Source: Coleophoma eucalyptorum (taxonomy: Eukaryota; Ascomycota; Leotiomycetes; Helotiales; Dermateaceae). Taken from it: a stretch of DNA of 64,000 nt. Made by a program: the position numbers and the translations under genes. The notes under the pieces were generated by a model. It saw only the letters and a program-made list of their open reading frames with translations, was not told the DNA's origin and did no database searches. This document shows positions 1 to 11,105 of the stretch, piece by piece. Position 1 is the stretch's first letter. Each line of letters begins with the position of its first letter. Location of the stretch: contig JALRME010000001.1 in NCBI GenBank assembly GCA_026120035.1, positions 3,609,909 through 3,673,908 on the forward strand. Direction: 5' to 3'.

Positions 1-1676
1 AACCGTAGGCTGTAGCATCCAGATTGTAGATTTGAGTATTATCGTAAGCCATGCCCAAGGGGAGGCCGCTGTACCAGGTCTGCAATTCAACATTAATCTC
101 TAATAACCGCTGAACTACGTCTGGATCCATGGATGAAGAGCTGTTCAGAATATCTGTGATCTCAGACATGGGGAGACACAGCTGAATCCACGTATTAAGC
201 ATTGCTGATTGCGGCCGCGGATGATCTTTGCTCCGCTGGACAGCAACGTTCATGATAGTCTTAGAGATTGAGCTCGGCCGTCCTAAATATAGACACCATA
301 TCGCCTCTATCACGATACAAGCGCAAAGAAGATCTTGAATCAAATCATTCTCAGTTGGAATCACATAGCCTTGGTCAGATAGCGGTTTTGAATGATCAGG
401 GACCGAACCATGCAGACCAAGTTGAGAAGTGAGTCGACAAGCCATTCCTGATCCAAATGAGTGAGTATAATTTCAAGAGAGAGATCACTTCAGCGCCCAA
501 GGGGAGACGAAATGAATACTCTTACCACACAGCATCCATCCTATACTGTCGTGCCCTTGGGTAGCCTCATACTCGCTCAGCAGCAGAAACCCTTGTAGGG
601 ATGCGGCCGTAGAACTATCCAGCGCGGACAGAATCTCTGATCTAGCTTGCTTGGCGAACTCATTACTAAGTGCTCGTACTGCCCCAGAAGTGCTCAACCT
701 GCTGGCACAGGCGAGAAGCACAAACTCGAGAAAATTTGAGTACCAATAAGATGAAATCTTTTGTGCTCTGTGCTCCATAAATGTCTCTTTGTGGACCACG
801 CTCACCCAAAGTATTTCATACTTGAAATATGTCTGGAGAAGATGGTCCCTGAGTTGAACTGAATTCATATCGAGCGAAATTCCTAAAGTGGCCAAGTCGC
901 CAGACACCGAGGTAGATGTCGGGTCAGATGTTCCGTTCGTGGGCGATGAGACATGTAGTTGCGATGTTAGACCAAAAAAGGTGACCTGGTATTCATGGTC
1001 ATCGCTTCCGGTACGATGGCGGGTAGTGGTCCCACAAAGGCCATTTACATGCCGTGGGGACTGATTTGCGATCAGTAAGTGCGAGTTTGAATCAATAGTA
1101 TCTGACTGTTCCATAGGGTAGGATGCCGTTGTTGATTGTTGGTCGTTCGGTGCGACAGCAACAGGATCTGAGCATGTAGATACTGGATGCTCATCGACAG
1201 ACATTTGATTTGCTAACGGAGGACGTAGTTGCTGAAGCTCCCTCCCATCACCATCCACTTCGTTATCTGTCTGGCTGCCAGAAGGTCCCTTACTCTGCTT
1301 CGCAAGCACTTCCTCTAAATTACGAATGCGATCTAGAAGTGCTTTAGTGTGTTGCCTCGTTCCCAGTCTTAGAAAGTTAGCACCAGGAGCCACTGGCATG
1401 AGCAGAGTAAATACCTCCTACGGTCGGAGGTCACGTCGACAATGCATTCCGAATTTGACTGACTACAGGAAGTACAAGGTTGACCAGCTTCGAGAATCTG
1501 GACATCGCACTATAAAAAGTTTACTTAGACACTAAAATGAGGGCTATTTACTTCCATGCATGCAACAACAAAATGACACCTCATACCTTGACTTTTCTCT
1601 GGCGACAATTCAAACAAGCAAGCAAAGCACGCGTGCGATTTGTGCGTACTGGTCGTGTCATGCTCGGGGATGACAT
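1..1676 (-). CDS. Zn2Cys6 fungal transcription factor (3' end off the window)
   Basis: Nuclear DNA-binding regulator, read from four exons: 1676-1587, 1509-1415, 1367-526 and 447 to the left edge. The first two exons together build the zinc cluster: Cys21-x2-Cys24-x6-Cys31-x10-Cys42-x2-Cys45-x6-Cys52, with the basic run RQRKVK between the second and third Cys. Exon 3 begins in the linker with a heptad-like stretch (KALLDRIRNLEEVLA), a probable dimerisation coiled coil. Its second half is the fungal-specific regulatory domain (FKYEILWVSVVHKETFMEH, then IGWMLCG joined to MACRLTSQLGLHG in exon 4). All three introns have GT/AG ends and keep phase. The start is the first ATG before the zinc cluster. 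Its promoter contains a TCGG-N6-CCGA palindrome at 2107. No stop is reached before the window edge. The target genes are unknown; the neighbouring dehydrogenase and esterase are candidates only by position. Confidence 0.85.
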
Positions 1677-2209
1677 TTCGAGAGATATGGCGCGAACAAA
1701 AGAAATGGTAAGATAGGTAATGGAAATGCGAATAGATTGAAAGACGGAGACTTTCATTAGGGGTTCACAGAGAAACCTCGCCGAAATCTGCAGATCGTGT
1801 GTTCAAACGCGGGGAAGCGAGACCCCGCGCGTGCGTCGGGGCTAAGGATGCACCCCAGGCACCCCGCATAACTAGGCGAGATAGTTGCACTCAATAGGTA
1901 CCTTAATGATATATATATAGCTTGGGTGCCCGGCAAAGAACATACCAGAGTGACATATCTTACCTGTTGGCCAATATCCCATAATTTTGGTCTTACAGAT
2001 TACATATCTGTATTCACAAACCCAAAGAGTTAGTTAAGGTGGAGTCAGGTAAGGAAAAGCATCACAGAGCTGAGCTCGCTCGATTGACCTAAGCTAATGC
2101 GGATGTTCGGCCTTCGCCGACCATTTACATCACGTGGGTAACGTATCTCATTGATGTGGTCGGGCGCTCGCCGACATCTTGCTCGTGCACAGCTCAGCAT
2201 AAAATAGCT
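1677..2209. other. Intergenic: promoter of the first regulator and 3' end of the SDR gene
   Basis: No reading frame of note. It contains a GC-rich patch at about 1800-1875, a short AT run at 1909-1918, and two CGG/CCG palindromes (2107-2120 with spacer 6; 2160-2174 with spacer 7) that flank a CACGTG E-box near 2134. Confidence 0.5.
2107..2120. promoter_or_regulatory. TCGG-N6-CCGA zinc-cluster-type palindrome
   Basis: The sequence is TCGG CCTTCG CCGA. This matches the spacing and flanks published for UaY (Aspergillus nidulans) and Ppr1 (yeast). It lies about 430 bp upstream of the divergent regulator starting at 1676. A looser relative with a 7-bp spacer lies at 2160-2174. Binding by any particular protein is inference. 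Confidence 0.45.
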
Positions 2210-3457
2210 TCATGAAACCAGACGTTCAGCTGTCTCCAGCACAACTTCCTGCCACTCTTTTAGGAAGTCTGGATCTTGATAATCGTCGTGCTCTAAATCC
2301 ATATATCCTTCTGGCGCTTCTTTTCGAGGCACAACCCCGAGAGCTCGGCCTACTTGTATTAGAATAGTATTGATCTGGGAACTGGGGAACTTGAGTCCTA
2401 CCGTTAATAGTCGGATCCGATGCGATTCTTAGCATTGCCTGACAAGCATCCTCTACTGACGCGAAAGCCACACCTTGTCCCTCAAGATATTCTTGTATCG
2501 ACTGATCTAGAATTGGAGTGCGAATGTACCTAATCACCACAATTGTCAATTCACTCCTAATAGGGCCAAGAAGAGAGGCCACCAACCATGGAGCAACTAA
2601 ATTGATGCGAATATTTTCCCTCCATACCGTCCTGCGAAGGTTTCTCATCAAACCCCTTGCCCCCCACTTGGATATATTATATTGAGGTGAACCAGGCTGA
2701 TCGGCATAAGCAGCCACGCTTGCCTTGAGGATCAGACAACGATCTCGAGCTGGAACAACAGGCTGGCGCCTGAAATAATGCATGGCTAACTTCGTAGTGT
2801 ATATCATGCCAATCAAGTTGATCTCTACAATGTTGAGATCTGGTTTGACGGGTGGAAGATCTGGATCTGTCGAATTTGCATAAGTAAAACATATATGTAT
2901 CAACTAACGTAGACTAATACTAACCTTGAAGTTTAAAGAGATCATCGGCTCCAACAATTCCAGCATTTGCAATAACGATGTCACAACTTTTCTGCGGAGA
3001 ATATTTGATGGCAGCGTCAAATACGCGGACTTGTTCTTGCCAGTTTCGGACGTCGCATTTGATGAACTGAGCGTTACTACAGAGAGGTAAATGTGAGATT
3101 AAATTTGGCAATATTTTTAAAAACATTATACCCTTGCAGTTCTTTCACTGTTGCGTTCCCAGCGACTTCATTGTAATCAGCGATTGTAACATACGCTCTA
3201 ATGGTCGACGTTAGTTCGAGTAAAAGTTTGAGCAGCCGCATTTGACACAAGTAGATGGTTTACCCAGCTCCAGCGAAGACTTGAGCATAAGCTTTGCCTA
3301 ATCCGCTTGCTCCTTTCAAGAATTAGTTAGTATCGAGACGAAATATCCGATAGACCGCACCTCCAGTAATGATCACTGACTTGCTCGCGAGATTGTCAAT
3401 AGTCCATGTAGAAGAAGCTATATTCAAAGGCCGATCTTGATACGGTAGAACTGACAT
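2210..3457 (-). CDS. Short-chain dehydrogenase/reductase (classical SDR, 15-PGDH-like)
   Basis: NAD(P)-dependent oxidoreductase of about 300 residues; substrate unknown. The cofactor motif TGGASGLG is assembled across the first intron (frame ...VIITGG joined to ASGLGKAYAQVFAG). The central NAG motif is IANAGIVG, and the catalytic Ser-Tyr-Lys sits in SVAAYADQPGSPQYNISKWG. Six introns restore a continuous protein; the fifth joins NLVAPW to YIRTPIL and the last joins TING to RALGVVPRKEAPEGYMDL. The C-terminus is KEWQEVVLETAERLVS. I chose the ATG at 3457 because family members start shortly before a PYQDRPL-type segment; an in-frame ATG at 3523 would add 22 residues. It is divergent from the esterase at 3907 and shares a 449-bp promoter region with it. 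The gene looks intact. The family fits secondary metabolite or alcohol oxidation, but nothing fixes the substrate. Confidence 0.85.
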
Positions 3458-3906
3458 CAGTGCGACTTTGAATATTGAACAATGACCGTTTTCTTTGGAA
3501 AGAAAAGTCTTTTCCCTTTCCATAGGAGTGACTCCGTGTTTTATCAGATAATCTTTAGCCGTTTCGGCCGTTAGGTATCCGATTTTCGTTTTCGGTTACC
3601 CTTTTACCGACACAACTTTGTTCCATGGGCTTCGGCATCCAACACTTATAGCTATTTCCGATCCAATGAGGGAAAGTTCTAGATTCGAATTCAAATGTGT
3701 TGATGGTGGACCACACTGACGATTACTGGTAATTACCGACTGCAAGATTGACCAAGCCAACAGTAGATCTCTTAAGTCAGTGCTCAGCGCTCATGTGATG
3801 ATTGAGCCTGTTCTATCTAGGTGGCCATTACAACATTTCTAAATACTTTGTTTTTCAATTAGAATTAATTCACTTGGACTAGTGGAACTCCCACTGGGCA
3901 TTCGAT
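3458..3906. promoter_or_regulatory. Shared promoter region of divergent SDR and esterase
   Basis: A 449-bp gap between two divergent starts, so a candidate two-way promoter. It holds a run of CGG/CCG elements between about 3570 and 3610, including TCGG-N11-CCGA at 3592-3610 and CGGCCG near 3574, which could bind zinc cluster proteins. No clear TATA box is seen on either side. Confidence 0.4.
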
Positions 3907-5271
3907 ATGTCTCTGCCACTTCTCACTACAGAGGAGACAGGTCTCAGGAATGGGACTTCTCATATGACAGATCTCTCAAGACCGAGCCTCGCATGGATGT
4001 CAGTTTCAGATGCACAAGCAGAGATTGACCGCTCTGCGAAGGCTTTCTTTGCTCTCCCAATTGAGGATTTTCGAAAAGTCAAGTATCGACCCCCTCCTCT
4101 CCCTTTGAATGCCCCTGTGCTGGGAGTAGACATTATGATCAGTGAGCGAAGTGTTCCTGTTCGTGATGGTTCAGAGATTGGAATCAGAGTATATAAGAGA
4201 TTCAATACCGTGCCGAAGGCTCTTCTCTTCTTTAACTGCCATGGCGGAGGTACTTGGTCAACAAAATTATTAAACTGTGTCCAAAATGCTGAAATTGCGT
4301 AGGTTGGGTTATGGGGAACACAGAAACAGAAGAAGGTCAAAATCGTCTGATAGCTGCAAAGAATGAAGCGATAGTTATCAGCGTGGATTATCGAAGGCAA
4401 GTTATGCTCGCTGAGGATGATTTTCTGATATTGACTCATTATTAGGGCTCCTGAGTTCCCTTACCCATATGCTGTAAATGATGCCTTCGATGTCCTACTA
4501 TGGGTACGATTTATCCGAGGTATGGAATTTCGTACTAAATTGAAATAGTGCAAAAGTCACTCCCAACTTCTTGGTATAGATCCAGAGAGAATAGTCGTTG
4601 GCGGAGGCAGTGCAGGGGCAAACATTGTAAGATCTCATTTGAGAGTTATTATTTTCAATGCTGAATAACTTTCAGTCAGCAGTTCTAGCTCTAAAGACCC
4701 GAGATGAACACATCACTGGAATCATCGGTCAGGTACTTAACATTCCTGTAACATGTCACCCAGACAATTTTCCAGTTGAAAAATACGAGTTCAAGAGCTA
4801 TGAAGAAAACAAAACTTCCCCTATTGTTGACGCTGCCAAGATGCGTTGGTTTTGGGACAAATATCTTCCAGATGCAAGAAGAGACCCGTATGCAAGTCCA
4901 CTTCTGGCTTCGTCTTTGACAAGTCTACCGCCAGCGCGTAAGCATTAATTAAAGCTCCAATATCATAGTCAGTTTTCTAATTTTTAATAGTTGTTCAAGT
5001 TGCAGGGATGGATCCTCTAAGAGATGAAGGTGTTGCATATTCAGAAGCACTCAAAGCGTCAAAGTACGTTATTATGACCTGAACTGAACAGTTTCCATGC
5101 AAATTTCATCTAACTTGATGTTTTGTTAGTGTGCCTGTAACATTCAAAATGTACCCAGGATTACCACATGCGTTCTACATATATCCCCGACTACAACCAT
5201 CTATCGAATATATACAAACTGTGGTGGACTGGATAGAGCAATTAAGTCAGGCCACTGATATGCACAATTAA
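3907..5271 (+). CDS. Alpha/beta-hydrolase, HSL-type esterase/lipase
   Basis: Serine ester hydrolase of the hormone-sensitive lipase group (abhydrolase_3 fold), probably cytosolic because no signal peptide is seen. The oxyanion-hole motif HGGG is split by the first intron (NCHGGG joined to WVMGNTETEEG). The nucleophile elbow is GGGSAGAN, and the catalytic Asp and His lie in the last exons (AGMDPLRDEG and GLPHAFYIYP). Several short introns are needed, at about 4251-4302, 4397-4445, 4627-4676, 4938-4990 and 5066-5130, and the small exon around 4500-4520 is less certain. The stop is at 5269-5271. The gene is divergent from the SDR at 2210-3457; an esterase beside a dehydrogenase suggests hydrolysis followed by alcohol oxidation of a small ester, which is inference. 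Confidence 0.8.
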
Positions 5272-7037
5272 TAAGAGGAAATTCAAATGTGTTCAACGAG
5301 ACATTACTATTTTCAAGTAATTGATGACTATTTATCTACTCATGCGATCAGACTTCCTTCGAGTCACTAATGTAGAACAAACAAAAATATCTTTGGATAA
5401 CTTCAGAATTGGTCCAGACTTGCTATCACTCTTTCTAGCAACCTATATTTTCTTCTCCTTATCCAAAAATATGCAGTGCAGTCATCGGATTATAAAAGTT
5501 TAAGGTGCATAATCGTAGATTGTATCAAGACGCATCTTGCTAATTCCATCCCTCATCCAAGTAAAAGGATTGCCAGCATGTTCAAAGTCGTCATAGTGCG
5601 GTGGAATTTCCGTTAGAGCATATACATAGTGCAGTATATTTCCAAGTCACGGAGCAGACACCCAACTACTTATTTTACCACATTCATGCCATAAACTACA
5701 CTCTTCTGCCCAAACCAAATAGCAATGGTCATGGACATATTGCAGCGTGAGTGCGACTAGATTATTTGGTCAGTGTCAAAACCCGTATCTGTTGATAAGG
5801 CTGCAAGCCAATAGGGAGTATTTCCGAGCTAGGTTCGGCCATCGCGGAACACTCTAATTACGCGGCCGTTTTCCGGTTGTCTCGTTCTAGTCACCTGCTT
5901 ATCGTCCAAACCAATGATTAAAGGTAGATACATGCACGAATTGATGACTGCAATAACATTTGCCAGTGCGGTGTGAATACCTATCTTTCTATATCTTGAA
6001 AACTCGAAAAACTGAGAATGGGTTGCCGTAGACATAGAAAACTAATACGATTGATTGAGTGAATGATATGAGAGCAGGATAGTGAAAGGGCCCATCTTCA
6101 TATTTAGTCCTCCCTAAATGGAATTCTCTTTTTACCTTTTTAAATTCCATTCAATTCTGTTTCTATCTCAAGAAAGCAAGCAATGAAGGCTGCCGAGGAA
6201 TAACGTCTGATTCTATACTGGACAAAGAAGGCGGGTGTATTTCATGGCTTATTCAATGCGAGGGTTGAAGATCGTCCTGTTACACAATTTAAGTTGATAC
6301 AGCGACAAGGATGCTAACCGTTGGAATTCTAACAGTATTTTGCAGGACATAGGTCTTAGGACGCAGATATGCTCCTAGATTTAAATTGATATTACCTATC
6401 CAAGTGAGCTCCACATGTGATACAGGTCCTGGCCCATTAAAGCAGGCCTTAACATGGTAATTCATAGAAGATAATTTCGAGCAAAATATCTGATTTGTTA
6501 TTCTTATTGTTTCTATATCTGATATTAATATCAGAGCAGCATGGCCAAAACTTACACCACATGCTGACAAGGAGTTGTACTGTGGTTCGAACCATCGCCG
6601 AGTCTTCACTTTCTTGGCAGAAAGCTTAGATACCTTATCATTCAAAACAGTGGTATGTAATACGCCATGAATGGATCGAAATTATTGAACATTTTCTGTT
6701 TATCAACATATTCGCCTAGTCGATCCAACAACAATCCAACTCACCCTATGATTTTTCTCCACGCTTCATGCGCCACTCTCCAGATCGCCCAGAGCACGAG
6801 GTCTAGGTGACTGATTCTTAAGAATTTTAACAACCTGGGGTAGCCGAATAGCCGAGAGGGGGGACCCCTCTTTGTTCTGCCGTTCAGCTAACGTCTGTTT
6901 TTCCCTCCTTCAAAGTATCTGTCAACTTCTATCCTCCTGCTATTCGAACTGTTCTGCAAAATTTCCTCTCCTTACTTGTCACCTGAGTTTCTGCACTCAA
7001 AATTTAGTCCTGAAACTCCTTCGGTCGATGGGAGAAG
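5272..7037. other. Intergenic, no recognised gene
   Basis: 1.8 kb, AT-rich. Two modest reading frames occur on the minus strand (5829-6035 and 6289-6645, 68 and 118 codons). The larger has a plausible donor (GGTGTAAGT) after about 30 codons, but neither shows a domain I know and I could not join them. The last 300 bases are the promoter of the regulator at 7038; it contains CCGAATAGCCGA near 6845. Confidence 0.4.
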
Positions 7038-9341
7038 ATGCAGGCCTGTGACAGGTGTCATGCCCGAAAGACTCGCTGTGATCGCCGTATTCCACAATGT
7101 AGCCACTGCGAGAAAGCAGGTGCAGCCTGCCTTCATGTCGACAAGCTGAGGCAACGCAATCTTCCACGCAATTATGTCGACACAATGGAAGGAGAGCTAC
7201 AGAAACTCAAAGACGAAAACCAGAAACTACGACGGGATCTTGTCTCATTACGTAGTCGGCATGCTGATGATTCTGGCTCAAATCACAATCTCGATATCTC
7301 TGCAATCAATAGCGGGAGCATAAACAACAATGAATCTCCAAGTCCGGATGGGATGGAGACTGCAGCAACACCAATTTCGACACCACCTAGTACCACTGCC
7401 AGAGAAGATGCATTCACCATTGAAGTTGGCTACCTTACACTGAAAGCTACAGGAGAGACTCATTACCTAGGATCCAGTAGTGGACTTGGTCTAGCGAGCG
7501 TCATCAGGACCGTGATTGACTCTGAATATAGAGATCCTCTTCTATCCCTAGAACGCAGCGACCCCGAAGGCCAAAATGCCCTTTCATCCCTCAACACCCC
7601 ATTAGACCTTTCTTTCCCGCCATCTTCCATGGCAATTCCTTTTATCGATGCCTACTTCCAACATACCCATATCGCATTTCCGTTGCTGCATCGCCCAAGC
7701 TTTATGCGAGTTGTTGATCAAATATACTCTGACCCTGATTACTACACAACGCATGTCTTTGATGCTTTTACATTTGACATGGTACTTGTGATTGGCAGTT
7801 CTAATTTTAATCGTTTTGAGGAGTCTACTGCTGGTACCACAGCACACTTTAGAAGGGCGAAGATGAAAGTCAGCCAAGTTTTAGGAATGAAGGGACATTT
7901 TCCTTTGAAAGCACTTTTATTTCTAGCCCAGCACGGCATATTTAGCAACCTTAGAGATACTAGTGCCAGCATGTGGCATTTGATCGGAGTCGCGGTTCGC
8001 ATGTGCTTAGAGCTAGGCTTACACCTGAGGCGGAAACAGCTTGATGGAATTTCTGAATATGGTTCACAATCGGTGACTTGTGTGACAATGGAAGAGGAAA
8101 TGAGAAGAAGATGTTTCTGGTGTTTATATAACTTGGATAGGTAAGTAACACACAGAGCATAAACATGGACTCAGAAACCCGTTAACATCGGATTACATAG
8201 AATCGTCAGTGTTACTCTTGGAAGGCCAGCTGCCCTTAGAGATGAAGAAATCGACATTCCTCTTCCATCTCACTTCGCTGACGATGATTTTGGGCCTGAA
8301 AAGCCTATTGTTCAAGAAAAACAACAAACTGATGGACCCTTTATCTCACCATTTCTGCATTTGATCCAAATCAGGCGCATATCTGGGAGAATATTGGGGA
8401 AATTCTACAACGACAGACAGTCAGTCAGCACTCAACTAGAGGAAAAGATACTAGTTCGTCGACAGTTTCATAAAGAAGTCGTAGCATGGAGAAACGATAT
8501 CGAACTGCTGAGATTGCATGAGAGAAATTCTGAGGGCCAAGCATACGTTTCCTCTTTTATAACTCCCGAGTGGTATACTGCTGTATACAGCAATACTATG
8601 CTTCTGCTATATCGCCCGTCTCCATACCTTCCAAACCCGATTCCAGCACCGAAAAACGAGACCGGGGACCTTGAGCAGCTATTTTCAGCTTCTCAGGCTG
8701 CGATTAAGGCTTATTCCGAGCTACATCGGAAACGAAGGCTCAACTACTCCTGGATTACTCTTCATGGTGTTTTCATTGCCGGACTGGCCTATGTTTATAG
8801 TACAGGGAGGGCACTCAAAGAACCAGGTCAGGGCATGCCGAATCCAGACTATATTGATGTAATTAACGATACTCGGTCTTGTTCGAGTCTCCTTGTCGCA
8901 ATATGTGAGAGATGGAATGTTGACCGCCGCTCCTGTGAGCTCTTCAATAAAGTGAGTGATGCAGTCATTCGCGACGCTGTGAGCTCCAGTAGGAGGAATG
9001 GAGCGGACCAACCCCGTAGGAACGACGAGAACATCCCGGGACTAAGGAACCCCCAGCAGCATTCATCGCAAGGCAATGCCCAAGCAACAAATCTAGGGAA
9101 CAGCAATCGCAACCCTTTTCGAGAATTAGAAGGGGTGCGTCAGCTATCACAATTAGATCAAGATTCTACTAGGGAAGGGATTTTTCAGATTTCTAGTACA
9201 TTCGATGATGCAAATTCGGGCGATAACTCATTTCAGAACGAGTTAATGTTTGGTTTTGCACATACGTGGCCGTTTGATGAGCAATTCAACTTGACAGAGG
9301 AGTTCGATATCCAAATGCAAGAGACTACAGGGATATGGTAG
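7038..9341 (+). CDS. Zn2Cys6 transcription factor with PPR1/UaY-type linker
   Basis: A 747-residue nuclear regulator in two exons (7038-8140 and 8201-9341; the intron splits an Arg codon). The zinc cluster starts at once: Cys4-x2-Cys7-x6-Cys14-x6-Cys21-x2-Cys24-x6-Cys31. It is followed by DKLRQRNLPRNYVDTMEGEL and a coiled coil rich in Lys, Leu and Glu (about residues 50-75). A linker with a PR-x-Y step before the coiled coil is the pattern in Ppr1 and UaY, where the linker sets a 6-bp gap between half sites. The fungal-specific domain spans about residues 200-450 (FPLLHRPSFMRVVDQIY; RRRCFWCLYNLDR joined to IVSVTLGRPAALRDEEIDIP). The C-terminal tail is rich in Asn, Gln and acidic residues, as in activation regions. 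Matching TCGG-N6-CCGA sites precede three downstream genes on the same strand, so this is the candidate regulator of that set. Confidence 0.9.
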
Positions 9342-10364
9342 CCAATCTCATAGACTCTGCAACACGGAAATATAAGCAAACAACCTTCTTTGCTACTAGG
9401 TATAATCTATGTTTATATAGGACTTTTAGACTCCCAACTATACGCCTTTTTCAACACCCTAAAACAACCTCTATCTAGGGGTAGGGGAGTGAAGATAAAT
9501 AAGCAAGTATATAAAGTATAAAAAGATCATTCGTAATGTTAAACAGTATGTTGTATCCTATAACACACTCGAGTAGTCGCAAATACTTCTTTAATGCCAA
9601 GGGTTCACGAAGAGGTATAGTGACTACACAAGTCCTTCTATAGCGTAGAACTACAAACAAAAGTACTAATAAATATTAGAAGTATGTAACCGATTCGGAT
9701 CGTGATCAGATATGAAATAAATAGCTGAAGTTGAACACGAAGGCCCTATCTACTTTGAAGCTTCCCATTCTTATATAATACCTAAAATTTATATTAGAAA
9801 TTCTAGAAAGTAAGGATTTTTAACCTTTTATACTTTCTAGTACTTCCAAAATAATATTATTATGTGATCAATATAGAATCTTACGTCTATTGAATAATAT
9901 TATAATAGTTATAGGAAGGTATTAGTCTAATACCTGATAAGTAGTGGTCGACACAAAAACTTAATGACCAAGAGAATGTCGATAACGTAATTATTTATAT
10001 TTTTCTTGTTATAGAAGTATTCACCTTTCTATAAGATCCTAATAGCAATCCTAACCGACAAATAGGCTAGAATGTAGACTATCGCGGATATATGGTTGCT
10101 ATTGATACAAATTACGATATTAATGATCCTGACTATAAAGAGTTAGACTCGCTATGATATATAGGTTTCCTTGATATTATCGATCAGCTTGTCTGGTTAG
10201 ACTTGTATAGGCTTCTATTTATATAGTCCTAATTTTTATATAAGCTTTGGAGGCTAGCTAGAGACCATCCATCCCAAGTTTATATTAGGCCTATAATTCG
10301 GACACAAATCAAAAGGTGGAAACAGAAGAAGGCCTAAAGTAGAGTAGTAGAGACAGAAAGTAAT

Positions 10365-11105
10365 ATTATTACACTCTATATATTACCGCATTCCCCTTAG
10401 GGACTTCAACCATTAGATATCGGGTGTTTTGGCCTATTGAAAGTACTAAATGATAAGTAGAATGAGAGTCTGGTTCGGGTCCATATACCATATTACTAAG
10501 CTATAGTTCTTCTTTGTATTCAAAGAGGTATTTAAAGCTATATTTATAGAGCATAATATGAACAGTGGATTCTGAGCTATAGGGTTGGTTCCGTACGATC
10601 CAGAGTATGTCCTTTCTTACCTAGATCTCTAGTTAAAGACACTAATACTACCTCCTATCCAAGAGCTAAATTGGATGTCAAAGATACTATAGACTGTAGT
10701 AGAGCTTGAATTCCAGACTTCAAATATTAAGGACCGTACCGTACGACACAATAATGGTTCTTTAAATCCAATTAATGAGGCATTTGACCAGCTAATTAAA
10801 GGAGCCCAAATTATGCTCCACTCGGCTACACTTCTTAGAGCTGAGGTAATGCTTTACAAGAGGTTAATCAGAACCAAAAGAGAAGGTAAAGAAAGCAAAA
10901 GAGGCATATATACCACAGTGGAAACCTTAAAGTTGAGGAGGGTAGGGAACTTGTAGAAAGCACTCAAACTCAACAGGAGGAAGGGAATAGTGCTATACAG
11001 CCTTAAGGCTCAAATGGGCAACAACGACGCTGTAGCTTATATAATCAAATTAGGCCTGATTTTCGTACATGTAAACAAGCTCAGGATTCGATTGATATAT
11101 AATAA
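10365..11105 (+). mobile_element. Degenerate pogo/Fot1-like (DDE_1) transposase relic
   Basis: Conceptual translation across stops shows the C-terminal part of a fungal Tc1/mariner-pogo transposase. ITLYILP leads to a GLQPLDIGCFGLLK-like segment, then a VPYDPE-like region (GSVRSRVCPF), then IDCSRA / PDFKY, WFFKSN, and a tail matching the usual Gln/Lys/Arg-rich end (QLIKGAQIMLHSATLLRAE). Many codons are now TAG or TGA and several frame changes occur, so the copy is dead. Its upstream half (catalytic region) is too eroded to outline. No terminal inverted repeats were found. Group assignment is from memory of the family's conserved GLQPLDVG-type motif. Confidence 0.6.

Noticed and set aside
485..1399. 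Treating the 304-codon frame as a complete gene starting MPVAPGAN
   Set aside because: The true protein begins upstream with a zinc cluster on two further exons; MPVAPGANF is read-through of an intron (1414-1368), and the 3' end of the frame is read-through of another intron at 525.
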